Positions 8,382 through 16,685 of a stretch of DNA of 25,571 nt are shown here, in pieces. The DNA is from CAYQPF01 sp964419225. Lineage in GTDB: Bacteria > Cloacimonadota > Cloacimonadia > Cloacimonadales > CAYQPF01. The stretch is from NCBI GenBank assembly GCA_964419225.1, contig CAYQPF010000069.1, positions 1-25,571 on the forward strand, written 5' to 3'. Both the position numbers and the translations under genes were made by a program. Within the stretch, counting starts at the first letter, position 1, and each line of letters begins with the position of its first letter. The notes beneath the pieces are model-generated. The model had not been told where the DNA came from and searched no databases. It worked only from the letters and a program-made list of their open reading frames with translations.

Positions 8382-9671
8382 TTATTTAGGATCAATCTTG
8401 AGTTGAACCAACTTTCTATTTACAGTGATTCTTTTAACTCCGCTATCAAGTCCTTTCTTCTTGAAAGCTTCCTTAATTCCACGGTAAACTTCTGTAGAAT
8501 CACCAAATTTAGCAGGATCACACCAGATAATGTAATCCAATGTCTGGTTAGTTGCTACATTGGCTTTATTCTTCTTGGTCATTGTCTTCATTGCATCTTT
8601 AAAGGCGAAAGTAATATCTTCAACCTGATCTTCATCAAATGATGTACTCATACTAACAATAACTTTGTACTGAACACCATTGGCAAGATCATCTTTCCAG
8701 TAACTGTCGATACGTGCTAATACATTATTTACTGCAGAGTTAACAGCTTCTTCGATAGAAATCATGGTGTCGCCTTTACGAGCCTGGCTATAACCTGTCT
8801 CTGTACCTAATAATCTGCCCGTAGTGGTTTCAAATGCTTTAACTACCATTGCATATCTTTGTGTACCATAACCCTGATCTTCACTGGTCCCGGAGAAGGT
8901 CAAATATACGTCACTTCCAATTGAAAGTGCTAATTTGTAAGCAATATCTTCTTCACGGTTGCCAACTGTTGACTGTGCATCGCTCAAGGTGTTTAATGCA
9001 GCTGTCTGCTCTGGTGATAATACTTCATACTTCTTGGCAGTTAAATGACTCTCGATCACGCCTGCTGCCTGTTGAACTTTCGGATTCGATCTGAGTAAAT
9101 CTACAGGATTCTGTCCTTTCTCTGTTGCAGGAAGAACCATTAAAACAGGATTTCCTAAAATGTTGGCAACTTCCTGTCTCTTATCCATGATATTATAATT
9201 CTCCAGATCTTTCCTGACTATTTCTTTATTAATCTTAAATCTCTTAACTATTTTGATACCGAATCCGTCATTTATGCTGACTTTCTTCATCAACTGCACA
9301 TCTTCATATGAAATATAACGGCTGATAGTATCCATATTGAAAAAGAAACCCATTTGAGTATCAAATTTCTGTCTTTCACCTGTTGTCGTGATCATAGGAT
9401 CAGTTCCGCCAAAAAGAACAAAGTATAAACATGCTTTCTTGGCATCATCTGTAGCTCTGGCAATACCATTCTTATCAATATCTTTTTCTGCCTTTCCAGC
9501 TTTTTTCTCCGAAGAAATATAGATACCTGTAGCTTCCAAAAGCAGTTCTGATGATGATACTGCTTCAATCAGGGTAGCTTGCTTGGATTCAGGTAACTGT
9601 GCATTCAAACTGCTGACAGTAAAACCAAAAACCATTGCTAATAAAACGCTTAAACTTACGAACCATTTCAT
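8382..9671 (-). CDS. Exported protein with a LpoB/TolB-N-like region
   Basis: 429 residues from ATG 9671. The frame opens at 9689, but GGAGATC is correctly spaced only from 9671, and the signal peptide (residues 1-24, MKWFVSLSVLLAMVFGFTVS) starts there. Mature residues 25-170 contain DDAKKACLYFVLFGG and an FKIN segment. About 172-310 runs NPVLMVLPATEKG...VIESHLTAKKYEVLS...EEDIAYKLALSIGSDVYLTFSG...YAMVVKAFETTTGRLLGTETG, the alternating pattern of LpoB/CsgG/TolB-N-type envelope proteins. It resembles proteins catalogued as DUF6175 in Bacteroidetes, though that name is from memory. It is the first gene of a two-gene operon with the LPP20-domain gene 17 bases downstream, which suggests partners in the cell envelope. 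Function unknown. Confidence 0.85.
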   Translation of the reverse strand: MKWFVSLSVLLAMVFGFTVSSLNAQLPESKQATLIEAVSSSELLLEATGIYISSEKKAGKAEKDIDKNGIARATDDAKKACLYFVLFGGTDPMITTTGERQKFDTQMGFFFNMDTISRYISYEDVQLMKKVSINDGFGIKIVKRFKINKEIVRKDLENYNIMDKRQEVANILGNPVLMVLPATEKGQNPVDLLRSNPKVQQAAGVIESHLTAKKYEVLSPEQTAALNTLSDAQSTVGNREEDIAYKLALSIGSDVYLTFSGTSEDQGYGTQRYAMVVKAFETTTGRLLGTETGYSQARKGDTMISIEEAVNSAVNNVLARIDSYWKDDLANGVQYKVIVSMSTSFDEDQVEDITFAFKDAMKTMTKKNKANVATNQTLDYIIWCDPAKFGDSTEVYRGIKEAFKKKGLDSGVKRITVNRKLVQLKIDPK

Positions 9672-9722
9672 AATGATCTCCTTTATCATACTTTATTTTC
9701 CTAGTAAACTTTCACTCTTCAA

Positions 9723-9750
9723 AATTTATTAAAATTAGCATAATTGTCAA
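9723..9750 (-). promoter_or_regulatory. Sigma-70-like promoter of the LPP20 operon
   Basis: TTGACA at 9750-9745 and TAAATT at 9728-9723 are separated by 16 bases; the -10 matches 4 of 6 consensus positions. Transcription would start near 9716, leaving a leader of about 45 bases to ATG 9671. Confidence 0.4.
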
Positions 9751-9810
9751 TGTGAATTTATTCAAGAGGGAGATTTTGTTCGTTATTGGAAAAAAACGGG
9801 GGCTATCGGA

Positions 9811-9855
9811 ATATATGTAGGTGGGTGACACTCACGTCAGCACATATATTTTTTT
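9811..9855 (+). terminator. Hairpin with U-tract on the plus strand, no plus-strand gene upstream
   Basis: ATATATGT (9811-9818) pairs with ACATATAT (9842-9849). An inner stem, TGAC/GTCA or GTGGG/CTCAC, lies within it, and seven T follow on the plus strand. No coding sequence on that strand ends nearby. It may end a short antisense or non-coding transcript, or simply block read-through towards 10048. Confidence 0.4.
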
Positions 9856-9912
9856 GATTTAAAAAACATCAGAGTACCTGACCCGTAGGATTTAATAGGC
9901 AAATTAGGTAAT

Positions 9913-9948
9913 AAACAGGGGTACGAAGAATCGTATCCCTGTTTTTTT
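9913..9948. terminator. Long hairpin, probable bidirectional terminator
   Basis: ACAGGGGTACGA (9915-9926) pairs with TCGTATCCCTGT (9931-9942) over 12 positions with one G-U, around loop AGAA. The plus strand continues with seven T. On the minus strand the stem is followed by TTTATT, and it lies about 110 bases past the stop of the large secreted-protein gene (10048), so it can serve that gene too. Confidence 0.6.
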
Positions 9949-9982
9949 AGGAGAGAGAAAGAAAAATCAGGATATTCTAGCA

Positions 9983-10018
9983 CAGGTCTGACGAGTCGGA
10001 CAGGTCAGATGAGTCAAA
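9983..10018. repeat. Four 9-bp tandem units in the 9672-10047 gap
   Basis: The units are CAGGTCTGA, CGAGTCGGA, CAGGTCAGA and TGAGTCAAA; all keep GTC at the same position. They lie 30-65 bases past the stop codon at 10048. The rest of this 376-base gap holds one promoter and two hairpins; I see no gene in it. Confidence 0.6.
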
Positions 10019-10047
10019 ATGCTGTTGGAAATTCCTGATGCTAGTTC

Positions 10048-12993
10048 TCATTTGAGCATGAGCATTTTTTTAGTAAGAGTTTTATTCTTTGTTGATAACT
10101 TATAGAAGTAGATTCCGCTGGAAGTTTTTTTACCATTGGAATCTGTACCATTCCAGACAACTTCATGCAGACCCTGAGTAAGGTTATCATTAATGAGTGA
10201 TTTGATTAATTGCCCTTTGATATTGAATACATCAAGTTTAGCATGAGAGTTTTGGGGTAAGGAGAAGCTGATTTTAGTAGATGGGTTGAAGGGATTAGGG
10301 TAATTATTGAAGAGTTTGACTGCTAATGGGCTATTGTTTGGATCTGAGTTGGAGAGAGCTGTCAGATTTAATTTCTGCATATAGAGATTATGATAAGTGG
10401 GGTAATCCGGGCATTTTGATTCATTATATGAGCTTATTCCGGCATCAACCCATCCTATATAGGCTGTTACAGCGTTTATAGGAGAAACCTGATAATCATA
10501 CATATCAAAGCAAGGACCAGAGACAGGGCAGCCGTTAGGATCTCCGAGGATTGAACCCCAGCGGTCGAGGACTTTGAAATTAAGATTTCTGCTATAGTTA
10601 GTTTGATCTATACTAATGAAAGAAATCAGAGTGTTTGTTTCCATATTAGTAAATTTAAAGTCATAAGTAGTTTGGGGAAGGGCAGTGTAAACCAAACGGT
10701 ATTCACTATTCCAAAGAGGAGAAAGCTGATTATTTTGGAATGCCCATTTTCTGACTACCAAAGGATTGCCGATATAGTAATAAAGTTCGAGTCCATCGTT
10801 CCAATTGATGTAAGAGAAGGGATAATCCATTTGAAGGGGATAACCGTTTTCCGGGAAAGTCAATTGTCCGGCATTATTAAGGATCTGAAGAGTTATATTA
10901 GTACCTTGACAAGAAGCAAAAAGAAGCCCGACAGGTGTTTCCTGCATGGTAATCCCAAGATCTGTATTCATAATGAGAAGACCTTGAGCTGGCCAATCCG
11001 GAACAATATCACAATTCTCATCCAGTTTAAATGCTTTGTACTGGGAATAGTAATTTTCACCTGCTGAAGTAAAAATCAGACAGTTGTTGGAATATTTCTT
11101 CAAGGCAATGATAAACAAATCAGTATAGATCAGTTTTCCCTCATAACCCCAAAGAGGTTGGGAATTAACAATACGTTGAACTCTGATTTCAGTATTATAT
11201 TCCGGATCACATTTCATGAAGAAGATAGCATAATCGTTGGTATTGGGGTCATTGGTAATGAGAAATTGAGGATCCATTAAATAGGGGAAATTGAGATAAG
11301 TAAGTCCGTTCGGATCCCAAAGGGCATTTCCATTATTGTCAAAGCACTGTGCTTTGCAAACGAGATTAGCTTCCTCGCTAACAGTGTAGAAAACAGTTAC
11401 ACCACCAAAAGTGTTTTTTTGGGCATCAAGGAAGTTGACTCCATTTTCCAGAATAAGTTTACCGTCAGTCTGGAAGAGTTGATTACCGTTACTGTCTAAT
11501 TTTTGCAGATAGATTCCACCACTTTGAAGATCTCTGGAATCAGTCCAGCAGATAAAAGAATAATTATCATAATTAACAACTTTTTGAAGATGACTACTTC
11601 CGGATATCCCGGAATCCAATACAGAGCTGTTAACCGGGAGAAGTTGATTACCGTTAAGATCCATTACCTGGGTAGTAATGTTGTCTTTCTTATTGAAGTT
11701 TTCCATCCAGGTTAAAAAGATATTATCATTAGAAGGCGTGAATGAAAGACGGTTTGGTGAACAATAAGGAGTTTGGCGAAAGAATAAGCCATTGGGAAGC
11801 CAAGGTGCAGAACCATCAGCATTGAATCTTTGGCAGGCGAACGAGGTGGAGGTATAAGAGTTATTATATGCCATAAAAGCCAGGTAAACGAGATCATTTT
11901 TTTGAGTAAGAATTGCATTTTGGATAACATAGTAAGAGTTATCGAACAGGTTAACATTTACATTCAAGAGATTCCCCTCAATATTGATTTTGCGGAGAAC
12001 TACTTTTTGATACTGAGGTGAATCTGCAGTATTTATAAAGGCGATAAAAGCTTCACCGGAAGAAATAGACACTATTTCCGGGTAGAAATTAGTGCCAGAT
12101 AAATTTTCAGAAATATTACAATCCTGATTCCAAGTAATAGTACCTGATGAATTTATATGTTGTGCATAAATGTGATAACTATTTCTTAAATCAGCCCAGA
12201 CAGCATAAAAGCCATTTTGATTATCAGAAACTATTTCAGCTGTACTATAACTTGAGGCAGTATTCGTAAGAACAGCAGGTTCCCACAGGAAATCAGCATT
12301 ACTATTCAGATGATTATAAGATATTTGATTTGTGGAACTGCAGTAAGAAAAGAAAAAACCTCCTGAATTATCTTTGCAAATAGAAAAATTAGTAGTATTG
12401 TTAAACAATGTGTGACCGTTTATACCCCATAACAATTCACCAGAGCTGTTAAGGTGCTGACCATTGGTAGAATAAATTGAAGAATCTGATGAACAATAGA
12501 AGGTATAAGCACCGCCCTGATCATCAGAGAGAAGAGACACTTGAGAAACAGATCCGGACGCAGATGTTATTTCAATACCACTGGTCTGCCAGAGAATCTG
12601 ACCGTTGGAATTGATTTTCTGAGCACTCAACTTGCATTGACTGGGAGCAAACTTGGAGCGGGATGTCCAGGAGAGAATCACACAATTATCTGAAGTAGTA
12701 ACAATTCTCAGGTTTTCTTTAGTATAATCATCATGGCAAATAACAAGAGGGGAGGTACCCCAGATATTATTTCCCTGCGGGTTTTTCATTTGAGCATAAA
12801 CATCTCTGGAGCCGGAAGACAAATCAGTCCAGGCATAAACCGCATTTTGGGAAATTGTAGCAGAGGCTCCTTCCCACCTAGGATCGACAGCTTTGCGAAT
12901 TTGACTGGCTGCTTGCCAGTCGAGGTAATTGTTCTGGGCAAAAACAAAGAGGGTAGAGCAGATGAGAATTAGCGACAAAATTACTTTTTTCAT
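10048..12993 (-). CDS. Secreted repeat (beta-propeller-like) protein with T9SS type A sorting domain
   Basis: 981 residues from ATG 12993, with TGGAGG 7 bases upstream and signal peptide KKVILSLILICSTLFVFA. The frame continues upstream to 13119, but that part only translates the 9-bp DNA repeats and is rejected. Residues about 30-870 contain at least eight repeats of roughly 50 residues, with a Q-x-(L/I)-N-x-x-G-x-x-L/W core (KINSNGQILWQTSG, HLNSSGELLWGING, RFNADGSAPWLPNG, CFDNNGNALWDPNG), as in beta-propeller surface proteins. Residues about 893-981 form the sorting domain: NYPNPFNPSTKISFSLP, then FNIKGQ, W-N-G-T-D-S-N-G and SGIYFYKL, ending in KKMLMLK. By family knowledge such tails direct secretion to the cell surface by the type IX system. 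The promoter region resembles a sigma-54 type. Ligand unknown. Confidence 0.9.
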   Translation of the reverse strand: MKKVILSLILICSTLFVFAQNNYLDWQAASQIRKAVDPRWEGASATISQNAVYAWTDLSSGSRDVYAQMKNPQGNNIWGTSPLVICHDDYTKENLRIVTTSDNCVILSWTSRSKFAPSQCKLSAQKINSNGQILWQTSGIEITSASGSVSQVSLLSDDQGGAYTFYCSSDSSIYSTNGQHLNSSGELLWGINGHTLFNNTTNFSICKDNSGGFFFSYCSSTNQISYNHLNSNADFLWEPAVLTNTASSYSTAEIVSDNQNGFYAVWADLRNSYHIYAQHINSSGTITWNQDCNISENLSGTNFYPEIVSISSGEAFIAFINTADSPQYQKVVLRKINIEGNLLNVNVNLFDNSYYVIQNAILTQKNDLVYLAFMAYNNSYTSTSFACQRFNADGSAPWLPNGLFFRQTPYCSPNRLSFTPSNDNIFLTWMENFNKKDNITTQVMDLNGNQLLPVNSSVLDSGISGSSHLQKVVNYDNYSFICWTDSRDLQSGGIYLQKLDSNGNQLFQTDGKLILENGVNFLDAQKNTFGGVTVFYTVSEEANLVCKAQCFDNNGNALWDPNGLTYLNFPYLMDPQFLITNDPNTNDYAIFFMKCDPEYNTEIRVQRIVNSQPLWGYEGKLIYTDLFIIALKKYSNNCLIFTSAGENYYSQYKAFKLDENCDIVPDWPAQGLLIMNTDLGITMQETPVGLLFASCQGTNITLQILNNAGQLTFPENGYPLQMDYPFSYINWNDGLELYYYIGNPLVVRKWAFQNNQLSPLWNSEYRLVYTALPQTTYDFKFTNMETNTLISFISIDQTNYSRNLNFKVLDRWGSILGDPNGCPVSGPCFDMYDYQVSPINAVTAYIGWVDAGISSYNESKCPDYPTYHNLYMQKLNLTALSNSDPNNSPLAVKLFNNYPNPFNPSTKISFSLPQNSHAKLDVFNIKGQLIKSLINDNLTQGLHEVVWNGTDSNGKKTSSGIYFYKLSTKNKTLTKKMLMLK

Positions 12994-13029
12994 AATATCC
13001 TCCAGATTCAATAAACTGAAAAGTTTATA

Positions 13030-13046
13030 TGCAAGAACTGTTCCAA
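13030..13046 (-). promoter_or_regulatory. Sigma-54 (-24/-12) promoter candidate for the propeller-like secreted protein
   Basis: The minus strand reads TTGGAACAGTTCTTGCA, matching TGGCAC-N5-TTGCA with one mismatch (A for C in the -24 box). GG and GC are exactly 10 bases apart. Transcription would start near 13019, giving a leader of about 26 bases that includes GGAGG. No good -35/-10 pair competes in this region. Confidence 0.55.
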
Positions 13047-13048
13047 AA

Positions 13049-13102
13049 AGAGGACTGTGTGGACAATATAGACAATATGGACACAATGGACTATATGGAC
13101 AC
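13049..13102. repeat. Six 9-bp tandem units abutting the -24/-12 promoter
   Basis: On the plus strand the units are AGAGGACTG, TGTGGACAA, TATAGACAA, TATGGACAC, AATGGACTA and TATGGACAC (consensus TATGGACAN). The array ends 3 bases from the -24 element. A degenerate stretch of TTAGGTTA-type units follows at about 13147-13180; the rest of the 12994-13265 gap holds two promoter candidates and no gene. Confidence 0.8.
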
Positions 13103-13202
13103 AAAGTCGGGATTTTCAAATTTAACTTTTTTGGTTCTGGCTTGTTCAGGTTAGGTTTGGGTGTTAGGTTATTAGGTTATAAAAAGCTGTTTTGTTAACT
13201 GC

Positions 13203-13231
13203 TTGACATATAGAAGAATATTTAAAAATAT
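13203..13231 (+). promoter_or_regulatory. Possible promoter of the leuS operon
   Basis: TTGACA at 13203-13208 is followed after 17 bases by AAATAT at 13226-13231, a weak -10. Start of transcription near 13238 would give a leader of about 28 bases. The -35 match is exact; the -10 is the doubtful part. Confidence 0.35.
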
Positions 13232-13265
13232 GTAATCAAACAAATAACCTGAGAGTGAGGTTTCT

Positions 13266-15746
13266 ATGGAGTATCCATTTGAGATAATAGAGAAGAAGTG
13301 GCAGCAGAAGTGGGATGCCGCTAAATTAGATAAAGCAGAAGACAATTCAAGTAAACCGAAATATTACGTACTATCCATGTTTCCTTATCCTTCCGGGGCT
13401 TTGCATATGGGACATGTGTCCAATTATTCCATTGGAGATGCGGTAGCAAGATTCAAGAAAATGCAGGGATATAATGTGCTTCAGCCTATGGGATTTGATT
13501 CTTTTGGGATGCCGGCTGAGAATTATGCGATACAGCACAACTCTCATCCACGTTTAACTACGGAAGAGAATATAAAGATAATGCATGGTCAGTTTGATAA
13601 GATAGATTTCAGTCTGGATTGGGAAAGGGAAGTAAGTACATGTCGTCCAAATTATTACAGATGGGGCCAATGGTTATTTAAAAGACTTTATGAGAAAGGT
13701 TTGGTCTATAAGAAATCATCTTTTGTAAACTGGTGTGATGACTGTCAGACAGTATTGGCAAATGAGCAGGTGGAAGATGGAGCCTGTTGGAGATGCCACA
13801 ATATTGTTAGACAAAAAGAACTGGAGCAATGGTTTTTCAAGATCACGGAATATGCCGAGGAATTGCTTGATTTTTCTCAGGTGATTGAATGGCCGGAAAG
13901 AGTAATAGCTATGCAGACGAACTGGATCGGCAAGAGCACCGGTACTGAGATAAATTTTGGCATGGAAGACAGTGATAAGGTTATCAAGGTTTTCACAACG
14001 CGTCCGGACACGGTATTTGGTGTCACTTTCATGGCATTACCGCCTGAGCACCCCTATGTGACAGAATGGTTGAAATCAGAACCGGAAGGATCAGAATTAA
14101 TAGATTTTTGTGCACGGGTAATGAATACAGATAAATTCCAGAGAACTGCAGAAGATAATACTAAAGAAGGTGTATTTACACATAGATATTGCATCAATCC
14201 GGTGAATGGCGAAAAAGTACAGATCTGGATCACCAATTATGTTTTGATGGATTATGGCACGGGAGCCGTAATGGCAGTTCCGGCCCATGATCAGAGAGAT
14301 TATGAATTTGCAGTGAAGTATAAGATCCCAATGAAGATAGTGATTCAGAATTCGGACAAAACTCTTGTTTTGGAAGATATGAAGGCTGCTTATACAGAGA
14401 AGGGAATTTTGGTAAATTCTGCCCAGTTTAATGATATGGACAGTGATCTATCCAAGAATGCTATCTCAGAATGGCTGGATGAAACGAAGCAGGGGAAGAA
14501 GACGGTTACCTACAGATTAAGAGATTGGGGTGTTTCCAGACAGAGATATTGGGGCAATCCGATACCTGTGATTTATTGTGACGATTGCGGTACTGTATTG
14601 GTGCCGGATGAAGAACTGCCGGTATTGTTACCTGATAACGTGCAGGTTGGAAAAACCACCCAGAATCCACTTTTGTCAGTGCCTGACTGGTTCAATGTGC
14701 CCTGTCCAAAGTGTGGAAAGCCGGCAAAAAGAGAAACAGACACAATGGATACTTTTGTGGACAGTTCCTGGTATTATGCCAGATACACAGATGTGAACAA
14801 TTTGGAGATGCCATTTTCCAAAGAAAAGGCAGACTACTGGTTACCTGTTGATCAGTACATAGGCGGGATAGAGCATGCCTGTATGCATTTGCTGTATGCC
14901 AGATTTTTCCATAAGTTCATGCGAGATTTGGGGCTTGTCAGTTGTAATGAACCTTTTGCCAAGTTGTTGACACAGGGAATGGTTATCAAGGATGGTGCGA
15001 AAATGTCCAAATCCAAGGGTAATGTAGTTGACCCTCTGTATCTGATAGATCGTTACGGTTCTGACACTGTGCGAGTATTTATGTTGTTTGCTTCACCACC
15101 TGATAAGGATGTGGAATGGAGTGATGAAGGGGTAGCCGGATCCTTTAGATTTTTAAACAGAATCTGGAGAATGTTTGATAAACATGCCACTATTATTCAG
15201 AATAGTCAGGGAGAATATACAAGTGAGGACGTATTTAGCAATGAATTGAAGAACTTACGTTACAGTACCCATTTCACAGTAAAAAAGGCTTTGATCGATA
15301 TCTCCGAGAGAATGCAGTATAATACAGCGATAGCGGCAGTTATGGAGCATTTGAACAATGTAGCTGCCATCAAGAATCCAGAGGAATTATCCGGATCAGA
15401 TAAAAAAGTATATGCAGAGGCATGTTCAATAATTCCGAGATTACTGTATCCATTTGCTCCGCATTTGGCAGAGGAATTGTGGGAAATGATGGGTAAGACA
15501 GAGCTGATTCATGAAGCAGGAGTACCAGAGTATAAGGAAGAGTATTTGGTAAAAGATGAAGTTACTCTGGTTGTACAAATTATGGGTAAAATCAGGGGTA
15601 AGATAGTTGTGGATGTAAATACAGATCAGGAAACAGTAAAGAAATTGGCTTTGGAGAACGATAATGTACAGAAGGCTCTGGAAGGGAAGAAGATTTTGAA
15701 GCTGATAGTGGTGCCAGGGAAATTGATAAGTATAGTTACAGATTAA
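13266..15746 (+). CDS. leuS: Leucine-tRNA ligase
   Basis: 826 residues, the usual length for bacterial LeuRS. It charges tRNA-Leu with leucine using ATP in the cytoplasm. The class I signature HMGH is at residues 47-50 (PYPSGALHMGHVSNY) and KMSKS at 579-583 (DGAKMSKSKGNVVDP). Cysteine pairs CDDC/CWRC (near 155-177) and YCDDC/CPKC further on resemble zinc-ribbon elements. The editing domain (CP1) includes TTRPDTVFGVTFMALPPEHP and YGTGAVMAVPAHDQRD. The C-terminal part runs from the anticodon-binding helices to the end of the protein (QIMGKIRGKI). GAGTGAGG lies 5 bases before ATG 13266. It leads a plus-strand run with the two phosphotransferase genes and rpiB, spaced by 25, 8 and 27 bases, so probably one operon. 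Confidence 0.98.
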   Translation: MEYPFEIIEKKWQQKWDAAKLDKAEDNSSKPKYYVLSMFPYPSGALHMGHVSNYSIGDAVARFKKMQGYNVLQPMGFDSFGMPAENYAIQHNSHPRLTTEENIKIMHGQFDKIDFSLDWEREVSTCRPNYYRWGQWLFKRLYEKGLVYKKSSFVNWCDDCQTVLANEQVEDGACWRCHNIVRQKELEQWFFKITEYAEELLDFSQVIEWPERVIAMQTNWIGKSTGTEINFGMEDSDKVIKVFTTRPDTVFGVTFMALPPEHPYVTEWLKSEPEGSELIDFCARVMNTDKFQRTAEDNTKEGVFTHRYCINPVNGEKVQIWITNYVLMDYGTGAVMAVPAHDQRDYEFAVKYKIPMKIVIQNSDKTLVLEDMKAAYTEKGILVNSAQFNDMDSDLSKNAISEWLDETKQGKKTVTYRLRDWGVSRQRYWGNPIPVIYCDDCGTVLVPDEELPVLLPDNVQVGKTTQNPLLSVPDWFNVPCPKCGKPAKRETDTMDTFVDSSWYYARYTDVNNLEMPFSKEKADYWLPVDQYIGGIEHACMHLLYARFFHKFMRDLGLVSCNEPFAKLLTQGMVIKDGAKMSKSKGNVVDPLYLIDRYGSDTVRVFMLFASPPDKDVEWSDEGVAGSFRFLNRIWRMFDKHATIIQNSQGEYTSEDVFSNELKNLRYSTHFTVKKALIDISERMQYNTAIAAVMEHLNNVAAIKNPEELSGSDKKVYAEACSIIPRLLYPFAPHLAEELWEMMGKTELIHEAGVPEYKEEYLVKDEVTLVVQIMGKIRGKIVVDVNTDQETVKKLALENDNVQKALEGKKILKLIVVPGKLISIVTD

Positions 15747-15771
15747 ATATAGATTAATTTTGGAGGAGTAA

Positions 15772-16677
15772 ATGGAGATTCGCAAGCTGGATGATATGAT
15801 CACAGTCGCCAGGACAAAGCCCAAAAACAGGTTGATAGTGGCATTTGGTCAGGATGCACATACGTTGAGTGCAGTTGCAGAAGCGATTGATTTGGGGATA
15901 ATTGAGGCAACTGTTGTAGGTGACACAGAGATAATCAAGGAAGTATGCAGGGAAGAAGGAATCAATTCAGATACTTTTGAGATAGTGCATGAAAGTGTGG
16001 AAATGGAAGCCGGGTTGAAGGCTTGTGATTTGATCAATAATGGTCATGGAAATATGATTATGAAGGGATTGATCAGTTCAGATAATTATATGCGTTGTTT
16101 ATTAAATAAAGAAAGAGGGATTATGATTCCCAATGGGATACTGAGTCATGTTACAGTGGTTGAGCCTTCTTCATATCATAAGTTATTGACTGTTGGAGAT
16201 GTGGCGGTTATCCCATTACCTAATACAGAGCAAAAAGTATTTATTACCAATCAGTTAATCAAGACAGCACACAGGTTAGGGATTGAAAAGCCTAAAGTGG
16301 CAGTATTAGCTGCGACAGAGAAAGCAAGCTCCAAAATGCCTGCCTGTGCAGATGCGGCAATCCTTGTAAAAATGGCAGAGGAAGGGAAATTTGACGAAGC
16401 AATCGTTGCTGGGCCTTTAGCTTTGGATCTGATCGTGGACAAGGAAAGTGCTGAGATAAAGGGTGTGAAGAGTGAAGTATGCGGAGATGCTGATTGCATT
16501 CTTTTCCCGAATATTGAATCAGGAAATGTTTTTTATAAAGCAATGACTAAAATGTTAGGCTGTGAATTGGCAGCCAATGTTGTGGGAGCAAAAGTTCCGG
16601 CGATATTGTCATCCAGAGGTGATAGTGCGAAGACCAAGTTGTATTCGATAGCATTAGCAACTTTGATCACAAAGTAG
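15772..16677 (+). CDS. ptb: Phosphate butyryltransferase-like protein, first copy
   Basis: 301 residues, the typical size of phosphate butyryltransferase and smaller than phosphate acetyltransferase. The family reaction moves an acyl group between coenzyme A and phosphate (butyryl-CoA and butyryl phosphate for Ptb); the acyl chain used here cannot be read from sequence. Family-typical blocks are RLIVAFGQD near the N-terminus, MIMKGLISSD, SYHKLLTVGDVAVIPLPN, GIEKPKVAVLAATEK and the near-C-terminal GDADCILFPNIESGNVFYKA. TGGAGGAG precedes ATG 15772, 25 bases after leuS. A related gene follows 8 bases later. No butyrate kinase (buk) gene, the usual partner, is present in the window. It probably acts in fermentative acyl-CoA conversion or in branched-chain amino acid degradation. 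Confidence 0.88.
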   Translation: MEIRKLDDMITVARTKPKNRLIVAFGQDAHTLSAVAEAIDLGIIEATVVGDTEIIKEVCREEGINSDTFEIVHESVEMEAGLKACDLINNGHGNMIMKGLISSDNYMRCLLNKERGIMIPNGILSHVTVVEPSSYHKLLTVGDVAVIPLPNTEQKVFITNQLIKTAHRLGIEKPKVAVLAATEKASSKMPACADAAILVKMAEEGKFDEAIVAGPLALDLIVDKESAEIKGVKSEVCGDADCILFPNIESGNVFYKAMTKMLGCELAANVVGAKVPAILSSRGDSAKTKLYSIALATLITK

Positions 16678-16685
16678 GACAGAGT

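Noticed and set aside
10603..11067. 154-codon plus-strand frame
   Set aside because: It lies wholly opposite the repeat protein gene and has no recognisable domain.
12994..13119. N-terminal extension of the propeller-like secreted protein to 13119
   Set aside because: It translates only the 9-bp repeat DNA and promoter; ATG 12993 has GGAGG and opens a signal peptide.
15441..15824. 127-codon minus-strand frame
   Set aside because: It is antisense to leuS and the start of the first phosphotransferase gene; low-complexity His/Leu/Tyr-rich protein.
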